Source: Mesostigma viride
Lineage: Eukaryota > Streptophyta > Mesostigmatophyceae > Mesostigmatales > Mesostigmataceae
Length of the DNA: 27,500 bases
Assembly: GCA_009746045.1 (NCBI GenBank)
Contig: RPFO01000154.1
Coordinates: 7,133,193 to 7,160,692, forward strand
Direction: 5' to 3'
The notes beneath the pieces are model-generated. The model was given only the letters and a program-made list of their open reading frames with translations. It searched no databases and had not been told where the DNA came from. Made by a program: the position numbers and the translations under genes. Every line of letters starts with the position of its first letter. The stretch's first letter is position 1. Positions 9,648 through 20,060 of the stretch are shown here, piece by piece.

Positions 9648-10194
9648 ACACCGGGGGGAGGCGGGGGGGGGGGGGGAGGAGCGTGGATGCAACTCGTCAC
9701 GCGGGAGTTGCGTGCAGGGGGGGCCAAGTCACCTGCCGTGCCCGGCATCTAGCGCGGATCGCGACGGTTTGTATGGCTACACGGCTGACACGTTCGCACG
9801 TTCAAGAGCACGCAGCACGGTGAGTTCATCCTGTTGCGACCGTCCCAATCACCTTATAGTGCGTGAAGGTGCAGCCTGCCTTGCGCAGACTAGAACGCAA
9901 CCGCATTGCACCGCGCTCCATTCCAGGTACGTGGCCGTGTCCCAGTATCATAGTCCTCGCACTGACGCTGTGTGCAGCAGCTTGCCCTTCTACTCGATGC
10001 TAACGCGCGGTGTGCTCAGCTTGCCCTTCTACTCGATTGCCGGTGCTGACCTCCCGTGGGGCAGGGTGAAGGCACATTGCAATCGCCGTCGGGGACGAGC
10101 TCGCGTGGATGCAACTCGGGGGAACGCAACCACATTGCAGCGCGCTTCATTCCAGGTACGTCCCGGTGTCCCGGTATCACATTCCCTCACGCTC
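9648..10194. repeat. Gene-free spacer with a G14 run and a ~225-bp direct duplication
   Basis: A run of 14 G (9663-9676) follows the stop codon. Direct repeats: GAACGCAACC through TTCCAGGTACGT and GTCCC occur at about 9893-9955 and again at 10119-10180. CTTGCCCTTCTACTCGAT occurs at about 9981 and 10020, with a third diverged copy near 11549. GTGGATGCAACTCG occurs near 9683 and 10105. No gene supported. Confidence 0.7.
9707..9737 (+). repeat. Left arm of a 31-bp inverted repeat
   Basis: The reverse complement of this arm matches 11955-11985 with about two mismatches; the core is CCAAGTCACCTGCC against GGCAGGTGACTTGG. It encloses the first two + oriented minisatellite blocks and one - oriented block. 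Confidence 0.75.
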
Positions 10195-10199
10195 TACAC

Positions 10200-10655
10200 C
10201 CACGCACCTTGCCAGCCCCCACACCAACCCACGCACGCATGGCAGCCCCCCCCACACCCCGCACACGCATGCCAGCCACCCCCCATTCCCACGCACACAT
10301 GCTAGCCCCCCCACACCCGCGCAACCATGCGAGCCCCCCACACCTTGGCAGCCCCCACACCGATAGGCCCCCTTCCCACGCACGCATGGCAGCCCCCCAC
10401 ACACCCGGCGCATGCGTGCCAGCCCGCCACCATTCCCACACACGCATGCTAGCCCCCGCACACACACACGCACGCATGCCAGCCCCACCCCCAAGCCACC
10501 CATGTATGGCAGCTCCTGCCCACACCCACGCACATTCCCAGCGCCAACACAAACCCACGCACGCATACCAGCCTCCTTCCCCCCACGCATGCATGGCAGC
10601 TCCACCCCACACCCACGCACGCATGCCTGCCCCCCCCCACACCCACCCGCTGCCT
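10200..10655 (+). repeat. Minisatellite block 1, + orientation
   Basis: Irregular ~28-33-bp units of the type CACCCACGCACGCATGCCAGCC with CCCC spacers. The core GCATGC is self-complementary. Long frames stay open here only because the unit lacks stop codons. Confidence 0.9.
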
Positions 10656-10904
10656 GCTAGCAAGTACGTTGTGCTTGCATGTGGCTGCCTGCCGCATCCC
10701 CCTACCCACGCCACTAGGCTCACGGCTCACGGTCCATGTCTCATGCCCCATTTCCCCTGCCAGCCTGCCAGCTTAGCAGTAGCAGCACCGCTTGCTGGTC
10801 TCCCCCTAATGACGTAACATGTTCACACGTGGCTGCCTGTCCTTCATGACCCATGCCCCACGTCGCAAGCCTCATCGCTTGTGGCTCATACTCCATGCTT
10901 GCCT
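10656..10904 (+). repeat. Minisatellite-associated flanking repeat, copy 1
   Basis: Contains TGGCTGCCTGCCGCATCC, ACTAGGCTCACGGCTCACGG and CTCATGCCCCATTTCCCC, followed by a second diverged pass (TGGCTGCCTGTCC near 10830). Related flanks sit beside the blocks at about 11400, 12960 and 16435. Confidence 0.7.
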
Positions 10905-11395
10905 ATCCACACCCTCGCACCACGCCGGCCCCCACGGCAACCCACGCACGCATGCAAGCCCCCCCACACCCACGCACCACGCACGCATGGCAGCCACCCC
11001 ACGAACCCAGGCACGCATGCCAGCCCCCCCTAAACCCATGCATGCGTGGCAGCTCCCCACCACACGAATGCATGCCGCCCCCCCACACACGCATGGCAGC
11101 CCGCCCCGCCCCACATGCCTGCATGCCAACTCCGCCCCACACACACGCATGCATGCCAGGACCCCCGCCAACCCACGCACGCATGGCATCCACGCATGCC
11201 AGCTCCCCCCGACACCCGTCACCAACGTACCCCCCACAAACCCACGCATGCATGCCAGCCACCCCACAAACCCATGCACGCATGCCAGCCACCCCACACC
11301 CACGCACGGATGCTAGCCACCCACGAGCCCACGCATGCATGCCAGCCACCCGCCACATGCACGCATGCGTGCCAGCCCCCCCCACATGCGCATCC
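10905..11395 (+). repeat. Minisatellite block 2, + orientation
   Basis: Same ~30-bp unit as block 1, with CACGCATGCATGCCAGCC variants and AAACCCACGC spacers. It is followed directly by the flank CCCCATGCCCTAAGGCTCATGG in the same relative orientation as at block 1. Confidence 0.9.
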
Positions 11396-11799
11396 CCCAA
11401 CCCCATGCCCTAAGGCTCATGGCTCATGCCAGCATGTCATGTGCCCCTTGCCGCTCGCCCGCCAGCCTACTCGTGCAGCATACCCTTGCAACATCCCACC
11501 TACTACAGTGTCATCGACTTTCATTGCATGTTATATCGCAGTCTGCTCAGGTTGCCCTTTTACTCCATTGCCTGTGCTGACCCCTCCCCCACACAGAAAT
11601 GGCGACAGCCGAGGTCGCTATGCCAGCCATGCGCACTATGGCCGCTGCATGTGATGGTTGTCACGGAGAAATCAATTAATACAAAATAAATTCCCATACA
11701 ATTATGGCCATACAATTGTGGATGTGCAAACGATAGCAAATCTCAAATCTGGCTGTCGCAGCGCGGATCATTTTATTACAATTTATTATTCTGGGGGTT
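11396..11799. other. Flanking repeat, then AT-rich unique DNA
   Basis: 11396-11500 is the minisatellite flank (CTCATGGCTCATGCC, CAGCATACCCTTGCAA). About 11540-11580 carries a diverged third copy of the TTGCCCTTCTACTC segment. 11660-11790 is AT-rich with no gene I can support. Confidence 0.6.
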
Positions 11800-11952
11800 C
11801 ATGGGGTGGCTGCCATGCGTGCGTGGGTGTGAAGTGGGCTAGCATGCGTACATGGCTGTGGGGGTGGCTGGCATGCATAAGCGGTTGTGGGGTGAGGCTG
11901 CCATGCGTGCGTGGGTGTGGGGGTGGCTGGCATGGATAAGTGGTTGTGGGGT
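11800..11952 (-). repeat. Minisatellite block 3, - orientation
   Basis: Units GGCTGCCATGCGTGCGTGGG and GGCTGGCATGCATAAGCGG are the reverse complement of the unit in blocks 1 and 2. The block abuts the right arm of the 31-bp inverted repeat. Confidence 0.85.
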
Positions 11953-11954
11953 GG

Positions 11955-11985
11955 GGCAGGTGACTTGGCACCCCCTGCACACAAC
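11955..11985 (-). repeat. Right arm of a 31-bp inverted repeat
   Basis: Complement of 9707-9737. It ends ACACAAC where the left arm starts GTTGCGT. Whether this is a transposon terminus or an inverted duplication cannot be told, because no target duplication is evident. Confidence 0.75.
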
Positions 11986-12591
11986 AAGTTGCAGCCATGC
12001 TCCTCGAGAAGATGCACATGTTCAATATAATTAATTAATGTTGCGAACTAATTTCCTGGAAGAATGATCCATACATCAATGAAGCATGTTCTTCGTTCAC
12101 CTTAGTAATTAATTAATTAATTAATTAAACTCGTGCTTCCGTTGGGGAGTCACGGAGCACCGAAGTGCTTTTAATCCCTGTGTGTGCACTACAGGAGAAA
12201 GGGCAGAGACCCCCAGTCTCCTTCATGCCAAAGGCATGCCACAGCTGCAATCTGGCGCGGCTAGCTAAAAGGACAGGCTAACGATCCGGCAAACTGTGGG
12301 TGCAATAAGACCCATGTGAGCATGTCATAGCCTTAGTAGGTTGTGCATACATTAATTTATAAACTTGTCAAGGGGCACCTCAAAGTTGTGAGCAATTAGC
12401 TAGTAGTACTGATGCAGTTTGTTTCCTTGGTACGAGTACCGGTGCCATACAGTGCAATCAGTCAACATTAGTCATTTTGTTGACATTCAGTCGACATTGG
12501 TGTAGTTGAAAGCACCCATGAACGGCAGCCGTTGTGGCCAGCTGCCGTTGTCGACCATGCGCTCGATGAAGGCGGCTGTCATGTCCCCCAC
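11986..12591. other. AT-richer spacer with a (TTAA)n run
   Basis: A TAAT/TTAA simple repeat lies at about 12106-12128. A short GTCACGGAGCACCGAAGTGC stretch lies near 12150. No open frame with recognisable protein and no RNA gene seen. Confidence 0.6.
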
Positions 12592-12950
12592 GTGGTGCGT
12601 GGGTGTGGGAGTGGCTGGCATGCGTGCGTGGGTTTGTGGGGTGGTTGGCATGCATGCGTGGGTTTGTGGGGGGCTGCCATGCATGCGAGGGTTTGGGGGT
12701 CAGCTGCCATGCATCCGTGGGTTTAGGGGAGCGCTGCCATGCGTGCCTGGGTTCGTGGGGTGGCCGCCATGCGTGCGTGGGTGTGGGGGGTGGCTGCCAT
12801 GCGTGCATGGGTGTGGGGGGTGACTGGCGTGCACGTGCATGTGGGGCGTGGCTGGCATGCATGCATGCGTGTGTATCCGGGGGCATGCATGCGTACATGG
12901 GTGAACGGGGTGGCGTACATTGGTGAAGCGGGTGGCTGGCATGCACAAGT
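12592..12950 (-). repeat. Minisatellite block 4, - orientation
   Basis: About eleven units of GTGGCTGCCATGCGTGCGTG with GGGG spacers. It is followed by the flanking repeat in + orientation, so array and flank are in opposite relative polarity to blocks 1 and 2. Confidence 0.9.
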
Positions 12951-13085
12951 GGGCCCACCATGCCCCTGATTGCCCCTAATCATGTGGATGTGGCTGGCTG
13001 CCTGCTGCCCATCTCTTTGCCGCATCCACCAACCCCATGCCCCAAGGCTCGTAGGTTAAGCCTCATGGCTCATGCCTCATGTTAT
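12951..13085 (+). repeat. Minisatellite-associated flanking repeat, copy 3
   Basis: Contains CCCCTAATCATGTGGATGTG, GGCTGGCTGCCTGC and CCCCATGCCCCAAGGCTCG. Its reverse complement is at 16435-16590. Confidence 0.8.
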
Positions 13086-14020
13086 ACATCAACAACTGTC
13101 CATATCACAACAAAACAAGACTTGAGATGCAGATTTTTACCCTGCCCGTCAAAGCCCAAGTACCATGCCCCTTGGTGGCTAGTGTGCACGTGGCTGCCAC
13201 GCCCGCTGCACCATGCCCCATGGTTCGTGGCTTACACCCCACGTCTGCCTATTCGTCGTGCCCCCGCTTGCTGGCTTGCCCCTAATCACCTCACGCACAT
13301 GTGGCTGCGTTCCTCCCTCCTTGTGCGCCAGCTAATCACGTCACGTGCATGTGGCTGCCCGCTTGTGCAAAGCATTCCCGAACACCACCTTTCCTTTTCA
13401 GGTTCGGCCCCCATCCATAAAAGTACGCTGTCTTTCTCTTCTTTAAATCCAATATCAAGAAGACAACCAGCGCAGGCCAGAAATCGCGAGAATCCGGACC
13501 ATGGTAGCTCCAGCCTGCCGTTATCTTGCCCCGTGCCCTCTGGCCGACCTCCGGGGAAGCGACCAAAGCCAAGTTTGCATTAAAAAGACATCGCCTTGGC
13601 TCAGTTAGGGACGGACGATGTAGCCACCATTGTAACAACCATTCTATGCGTAACGATGATGGTGGTCGCATTCTTAAAAACGGCTAGAGAGTGATGTTGG
13701 ATGAGAGTGTAAGCATGCTGTAGTCCTCATTCCTCAAGAAAAGGGATCGATCATTTATGCTTCACGTCTTACAATTCCTTCGACGATAAAAGCCAGCCTC
13801 GACCCTCGACGAGCCGGCGCTCCAACAATGTCCAGGTCTGTTCCTTAACTAACTGCAGCCAACACTCAATGGCGAAGAGACAAATTCCATTAGGGATTCG
13901 TAGCAACCTCTATACAGGCTCTACCAACTTAAAAAGTCGCCCTCTACAAGAAAGTACGAATAGGCGACTTTTCCTACTTTATGTCTTGCACGAGGATTTT
14001 CGAGTGTCGACTTATTAGTT
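13086..14020. other. Spacer without a supported gene
   Basis: Open frames here (for example 12960-13583 on +) show no recognisable domain and start inside a repeat. A 10-bp inverted repeat AAAAGTCGCC/GGCGACTTTT sits at 13932-13941 and 13963-13972. Confidence 0.5.
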
Positions 14021-14021
14021 G

Positions 14022-14140
14022 CTACGAAAATTTGCCCTGAACGCATGCAAAATTCGGCCTGAAATCGTTTTTTGTTGAGCGATCAACAGTTTCGAGCAAT
14101 AAAAACGAATTTAGGCCGAGTTCAGGCCGAATTTTCGTAG
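14022..14140. repeat. Inverted repeat with two matching arms
   Basis: AAAATTCGGCCTGAA (14049-14063) pairs with TTCAGGCCGAATTTT (14121-14135), and CTACGAAAATT (14022-14032) pairs with AATTTTCGTAG (14130-14140). Similar TTCAGGCC/GTTCAGACTGAAC themes recur in the 730-bp unit. Confidence 0.75.
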
Positions 14141-14175
14141 TTCCGAGGAATAAAAATTGATTTGGAAGATTTCCC

Positions 14176-14399
14176 CGTGAGGGACGGAGCGTGGGATCGA
14201 CGGTGCGGTGGGCCGGCGCGAGCGCGCGCGAGGGGAAGCCCCCAAAGGAAGGCCGCCGAGCGTTCGCCCCCCGGCGTAGGGGCCGGCCCGGTAGGCGGGC
14301 GCTCCGCCCGGCGGGTCGAAGCTTTCGGCGAAGGCCTCAGGGCCCCTGGTGGCGTAGTGCGTCCGAATTCGTGGGGGGCCTTGGCCCCCCCACCTTGTC
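14176..14399 (+). mobile_element. GC-rich element end, copy 1 (hairpin plus CTTGTC)
   Basis: About 224 bp, nearly identical to 18380-18602. It ends in a hairpin GGGGGGCC-TT-GGCCCCCC (14373-14390), three bases, then CTTGTC. The identity starts at CGTGAGGGACGGAGCG. A GC hairpin close to the 3' end is the hallmark of Helitron-like elements; a CTAG follows at 14406-14409 only in this copy. Family assignment is inferred. Confidence 0.6.
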
Positions 14400-14790
14400 C
14401 CCTTCTAGTGACTACGATTTAGCCCATCGCAAAAGTTTGGCGAACCGTGAGGCCCGAAAAGTGGCCCGTACGAAAACCGCGAGCGCAGGGCGGCCGATAG
14501 TCAGGGCGATCCGGAGATCCGCGGTGTCGCCCAATCGGAGCAGTTGCCCGAAAAGTGGCAAACTGGGGAGATCGAGTGTTAACGTTTCCTGAACGGGCCT
14601 GAAATGGCGGTTTTGTCCAGATCCGGTTCAGCAGTTTTGCGGGCAGATAGGAGGGCAGCCAATGGCCGCGGCCAGATAAAAATACGGAACCCGGCACGAT
14701 GTCGGCTTGTTGCGCGCCCCGTCAAACAATGTACCGAACCTGAACATTCCAAACAAGCTGGAGAAGGTTAACAGATATTCTACGCGGAAG
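14400..14790 (+). mobile_element. Diverged relative of the 730-bp repeat unit
   Basis: Begins GACTACGATTTAGCCCATCGC just after the hairpin end, compared with AACTACGAATGTGTCGCGC in the 730-bp unit. It later has AGATCGAGTGTTAACG, CCTGAACGGG, TTCAGCAGTTTTGCGGGCAG in the same order as that unit. Strongly diverged; no coding content. Confidence 0.45.
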
Positions 14791-16434
14791 AACAACAACT
14801 AGCAAGTTTAAAGCCCGCCGTCCTCAAGTCTCGTATTGTTCAGTGCGGCAAGTCGACGGCATGTCCACAAAATGTTTGGAAACCGTAACATTTTGGCCGT
14901 TACGGACGTTTTCCTGTCCGCATTTCGTTCAGAAACCGTTTCACTGAGTGTTTTCGCATCACTTTTCGATTCAGACTGAAGTTATAGTCTGAACGTGATC
15001 TGAGTGATATATATTCTAAAGTTATACGCAAATTTTTAGTTGGAGGAGTGGAGAGTAGTATGATGCTTGCTGGACGAATTTCTGCCACATTCCGTACTTA
15101 CCAAGCTGGGAAAAAATGACTTGGCTAATAAAATATACCCATTTCCCCGAAAATGACTTGGGAGGATTTATTAGTGGGTAGTACGCGGTGCTGGACCGCC
15201 TGGACGCGCCCAAGCAATCGAACGTGCAAAACCAGGACTGCGAGGGGGTGAGGGGGCGACATGCTGCGACAGCACTTAATTGAATTTCCTGCTGGCTGGG
15301 GATGGCGGTCAACGCTGCCTGGAAAATTGGGGATGGACAATGCGTGGGCATTGCTTTTATAGCGTTCAATGTTCCATTTCGATGCGTACCTTTGAATTGT
15401 TTCTGATCTGGCTGGACGTCGGTGGGCAGTCTCGTGCGTGGGAGAGGTTCGGGGCGCTATGGCCTGCTGCGATAGCTAGCGACCTGGAAATGGAATGTCG
15501 TTGTAGATTTAGGTATTATGTTATCGTGCTTCTTTGCTTGACGTATTGGATGCCTAGTGAAATCAGTTTGCTGTTCGTGGAAGGCGTGGTGTGGCCGACG
15601 AGTTTCTGTTGTCGTCACACAATATTGGAATGAACGCTGGATTTGTTGCCACGGGACGTACGCTGGCGATGCCGATGGTGAGTCGTTTGTTTCGATGACC
15701 GGGCTAGTGCCTGCTCTCTTTCTGATGCGTTTCCTCGGTTGTGTTGTTTCCATTGGGCCGAATTCACCTAGTCGCAGCGAAGACATAGCCTAGCAAGGGT
15801 CTGCGTTTCATTTTCTTAGCCGTGCAGGACGCCATCTTCATGGTCCTTCGGGTTTCCCGTGTCAACGTCCGTTGCCAGAGGATCTGTGATGATTTTTTCT
15901 GGAATATACTGGGCGGTGAAAGCCCCTGTGGATGCTTGCCTGGTCATGAGTTTAGGGCGTCATTTACTGCTGTACTCGCTGACATTCATGGTGCTTACTG
16001 CGTTAGATAATCTGCCTTGCTTCGCGCGTGGATTTTCACTGGGCTGAAGAGCGCGTCTGGTAACATGTTTTCGTGGTGTATAAGGTGATCAATCAACCAT
16101 TTGTTCATAGAACTGGTTGTCTCCTTGATAGAAGGTGAGACAATAGAAGGTGTTTTATATTTCTTCATCAAGCAAGTCAAAAGTAATCTGCACTGGCTTA
16201 CAACCTGAATCTTGCTTTGCTGGGTCTGCTGTGTTCGTGTCTCATTGTGCAGGCTATCCCCTTGGTTGACCAACCAGGTGATTTGTGGTGCCAGCGGGGC
16301 CATATTGGTTTTCTTCTCATTTTCCATCCGTGGCAACGGACCGCATGGGCGGGCGGGAGGGCAGAGAGGGCAGGGCGGGCCAGGCCAGGCCAGGCGAGGC
16401 AGGAAAGGCTGCAAGGGTATGCAGCACAGGTAGG
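14791..16434. other. Spacer without a supported gene, containing one LINE-tail insertion
   Basis: Short open frames (for example 15280-15633 on +) carry no recognised domain. The only feature I can define is the 25-bp insertion at 15125-15149, listed separately. Confidence 0.5.
15113..15161 (+). mobile_element. 25-bp LINE 3'-tail micro-insertion with 12-bp target duplication
   Basis: AAAATGACTTGG at 15113-15124 and 15150-15161 flank CTAATAAAATATACCC through TTTCCCCG. The insert is identical to the last bases of the outer LINE at 21580-21604 on the opposite strand and of the copy ending at 23772. An extremely 5'-truncated retrotransposition product fits best. Confidence 0.75.
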
Positions 16435-16590
16435 CTGGCAGGCAAGGGCCATGGGGCATGAGCCATGGGGCTTGAGCCACGAGCCTTGCGGCATGAGGTT
16501 TGGGGATGGGGCAAACAGGAGGGCAGGCAGCCAGCCACATCCACATGATTAGGGGCCAGACAGCAATCAGGGGCACCGCGGGCCCACTTA
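16435..16590 (-). repeat. Minisatellite-associated flanking repeat, copy 4
   Basis: Reverse complement of the flank at 12951-13085 (CACATCCACATGATTAGGGG, GGGGCATGAGCCATGGGG). It precedes the largest minisatellite block, making a mirror image of the arrangement at 12592-13085. Confidence 0.8.
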
Positions 16591-18000
16591 TGCATGCCAG
16601 GCACCCCACCAACCCACGCACGCATGCCAGCCACCCCCATGCCCACGCACGCATGCCAGCCAACCCCCCCCCCACACACAAACCCACTTATGCATGCCAG
16701 CCACCCCCCACACCCACGTACGCATGCCAGCCACCCCCCACACCCACACACGCATGGCAGCCACCCCACGAACCCAGGCACGCATGCCAGCCCCCCCTCA
16801 AGCCACGCATGCATGTCAGCCCCCCACCACACCCACGCATGCATGCCACTCCCCCCCACACCCACGCACGCATGCCAGCCACCCCCCACACCCACGCACG
16901 CCCCCCCCACACCCACGCACGCATGCCAGCGCCCCCCCTCATGTACGCATGCATGCCAGCCACCCCACAAACCCACGCTTGGATGCCAGCCCCCCCCACA
17001 TGCATGCATGCATGCCAGCCCCCCCCACACCCACGCACGCATGGCAGCCGCCCGCCCAACCCACGCACGCATGCCAGCCAACCCCCACATGCACGCATGC
17101 TTGCCAGCCACCCCACATGCACGCATGCTTGCCAGCCACCCCACATGCAAACAAGCCCCCCCCCACATGCATGCTTGCATTCCAGCCACCCCACAAACCC
17201 ATGCACGCATGCCAGCCACCCCCACACCCACGCACGCATGCCAGCCACCCCACGAGCCCACGCATGCATGCCAGCCACCCCCACAAACCCACGCATGCAT
17301 GCCAGCCACCCCCCACATGCACGTGCATGCCAGCCACCCCCCAAACCCAGGCACGCATGCCAGCCACCCCCCACACCCACGCACGCATGGCAGCCCACCC
17401 CACGAACCCAGGCACGCATGCCAGCCCCCCCTAAACCCACGCACGCATGGCAGCCCACCCCCCAACCCAGGCACGCATGCCAGCCAACCCCACACCCACG
17501 CACTTATGTAAGCACCCCCACACACACACGCATGCATGCCAGCCCCCCCCAAACCCACACACGCGTGCCGTCCCCCCCCACATGCACGCATGCATGCCAG
17601 CCACCCCACAAACCCACTTATGCATGCCAGCCACCCCGTCACCAACGTACGCATGCCGTCCCCCCCCCACACACGCATGCATGCCAGCCTGCCCCGCCCC
17701 ACATGCGTCCATGGCAGCTTCCCCCCACACCCACGCATGCATGCTAGCCACCCCACAAACCCATGCACGCATGCCACCCCCCCACAAACCCACTTATGCA
17801 TGCCAGCCACCCCCCACATGCACGCATGCATGACAGCCACCCCCCACATGCATGTGCATGCCAGCCACCCCCCACACCCACATACGCATGCCAGCCACCC
17901 CCCACACCCACGCACGCATGGCAGCCACCCCCCACAGCCACGCACGCATGCCAGCCCCCCCCTAAACCCACGCATGCATGGCAGCTGCCCACCACAACCA
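16591..18000 (+). repeat. Minisatellite block 5, + orientation, largest
   Basis: About 1.4 kb of CACGCACGCATGCCAGCCAC units with C-run spacers and CACATGCACGCATG variants. Higher-order similarity is visible: the run CAAACCCACTTATGCATG recurs near 16678, 17610 and 17787. Long open frames on both strands reflect the lack of stop codons in the unit. Confidence 0.92.
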
Positions 18001-18379
18001 CGAACGGACAGGGCTGGCCTGCCGCACCCCACGGTCGCGCACAAGGGCAGTGTCGAGTCATGTACAAAACATTGTCTACATGAAGTCATAGTGGGCATGA
18101 CCGATGGTGCATGTGTTTACAAAGGATTGCCACTCAATGAATATTAATGAATGATGAACATGGTAGTTTGCATGGGAGTGTTTGGTCGTTATGGCTGCCG
18201 CTTGCAAAAAGCGGTACCCACATTGTGTCCTGCATGGCATAGCTTCATTGTGAGTTCCAGTTGTTAGGAAGTAATGAGTAAGGAAATACTTGCATGCAAT
18301 GAACGGCGACGTCTCACAATGTACGGTACTATTCGGACTGGGTTGATGTACTAGTAGTACGACGCGTGCTGGACGTGCG
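18001..18379. other. Spacer with no supported gene
   Basis: Leaves the minisatellite at ACGAACGGACAGGG. Mixed-composition DNA with no domain-bearing frame, RNA gene or obvious repeat. Confidence 0.5.
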
Positions 18380-18602
18380 CGTGAGGGACGGAGCGTGGGA
18401 TCGACGGTGCGGCGGGCCGGCGCGAGCGCGCGCGATGGGAAGCCCCCATAAGGAAGGCCGCCGAGCGTTCGCCCCCCGGCGTAGGGGCCGGGCCGGTCGG
18501 CGGGCTCAACCCGGCGGGTCGAAGCTTTCGGCGGGGGCCTCAGGGCCCCTGGTGGCGTAGTGCGTCCGAATAAGTGGGGGGCCTTGGCCCCCCCACCTTG
18601 TC
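18380..18602 (+). mobile_element. GC-rich element end, copy 2 (hairpin plus CTTGTC)
   Basis: Near-identical to 14176-14399. Hairpin at 18576-18593, then CACCTTGTC, and it joins directly to the first 730-bp unit. Confidence 0.65.
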
Positions 18603-19330
18603 AACTACTTAACTACGAATGTGTCGCGCAAAGGAGAACCCCGAACATCCTGACATCGCCGCGGGCGCCGTACCGTACGGCCTGATCGCATCCCCACGCC
18701 CGAGGGCGAGTCCTGAAATCCTGCGGAGCCGCGAGTAACGGCCCGTAACCGCCGGCCTGAACACCGTCACACCCTCCTAAGATCGAGTCTCAGGAGTTCT
18801 GAACAGAATCTGACGTCAGCTCAATTCAGCAAAATGCGCGAGAAATTGCGGGCAGCATATACGGCAGGGGGGAAGAGTTTGGGCTGGGACGTCTCGACCG
18901 AAATATCCTACTTGATTTACTAAGGGTTCAGACTGAACGGGAAATTTCGAGTGTTCAGACTGAACGAAAATTTAGTTCGAACAAATTTCTGAACGGTTTT
19001 TTGGTTGAATATTCGGTTCGGCCTACTTCCCACGCAATTTCCGTGCCAAATTTTGCGAGATGAACGAACTGAACGTGTTCAGACGGGGAGCGTGGCAAAA
19101 AACGGCTCGAATCTGTGAAAAGCAAGGGACTCCGCCCAAAAAACGGCCGTACGGAACCGAATTTTTTGGGCTCCCGCTGGCCCCCCCGCCTAGGCGCCCT
19201 CGGCCACTGCCCCTTCGCACTGCGCACCCCGCGTGGCGCCGGCGTTCCCGAGGACGCACCCCGCGGGTGTACGCGCCAATCGCCCGCTCAGGCGCCAAAA
19301 AGTCTGGGCCCCGAAGGGGCCCCCAACTTG
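18601..19330 (+). repeat. 730-bp tandem unit 1
   Basis: Begins TCAACTACTTAACTACGAAT and ends with hairpin GGGCCCC-GAA-GGGGCCC (19306-19322), CCAA, CTTG. It includes two palindromes GTTCAGACTGAAC at 18926-18938 and 18953-18965. Identical, as printed, to the next unit. No coding domain. Confidence 0.9.
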
Positions 19331-20060
19331 TCAACTACTTAACTACGAATGTGTCGCGCAAAGGAGAACCCCGAACATCCTGACATCGCCGCGGGCGCCG
19401 TACCGTACGGCCTGATCGCATCCCCACGCCCGAGGGCGAGTCCTGAAATCCTGCGGAGCCGCGAGTAACGGCCCGTAACCGCCGGCCTGAACACCGTCAC
19501 ACCCTCCTAAGATCGAGTCTCAGGAGTTCTGAACAGAATCTGACGTCAGCTCAATTCAGCAAAATGCGCGAGAAATTGCGGGCAGCATATACGGCAGGGG
19601 GGAAGAGTTTGGGCTGGGACGTCTCGACCGAAATATCCTACTTGATTTACTAAGGGTTCAGACTGAACGGGAAATTTCGAGTGTTCAGACTGAACGAAAA
19701 TTTAGTTCGAACAAATTTCTGAACGGTTTTTTGGTTGAATATTCGGTTCGGCCTACTTCCCACGCAATTTCCGTGCCAAATTTTGCGAGATGAACGAACT
19801 GAACGTGTTCAGACGGGGAGCGTGGCAAAAAACGGCTCGAATCTGTGAAAAGCAAGGGACTCCGCCCAAAAAACGGCCGTACGGAACCGAATTTTTTGGG
19901 CTCCCGCTGGCCCCCCCGCCTAGGCGCCCTCGGCCACTGCCCCTTCGCACTGCGCACCCCGCGTGGCGCCGGCGTTCCCGAGGACGCACCCCGCGGGTGT
20001 ACGCGCCAATCGCCCGCTCAGGCGCCAAAAAGTCTGGGCCCCGAAGGGGCCCCCAACTTG
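19331..20060 (+). repeat. 730-bp tandem unit 2
   Basis: Exact head-to-tail copy of 18601-19330. Its hairpin is at 20036-20052, and it is followed by TCAACATATATAC, where similarity stops after five bases. Either a very recent duplication or an assembly artefact. Confidence 0.9.

Noticed and set aside
10200-11395. CRISPR-like regular repeats
   Set aside because: Units are contiguous and irregular with no unique spacers, in clearly eukaryotic DNA.
12960-13583. 207-codon + strand open frame
   Set aside because: It starts in the minisatellite flank and shows no domain or composition typical of protein.
14406-14409. CTAG after the hairpin at 14373-14390 as a canonical Helitron 3' end
   Set aside because: The sister copy at 18576-18602 lacks CTAG and similarity between copies ends nearer CTTGTC, so the canonical end is not supported.
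15280-15633. 117-codon + strand open frame
   Set aside because: No recognised motif, ordinary chance length in AT-richer DNA, no splice or neighbour support.
16317-18098. Very long open frames on both strands over the minisatellite (up to ~590 codons)
   Set aside because: They follow from a ~30-bp unit lacking stop codons on either strand. The translations are simple repeats (HARMPATPHT or GGWHACVGV types) with no start context or domain.
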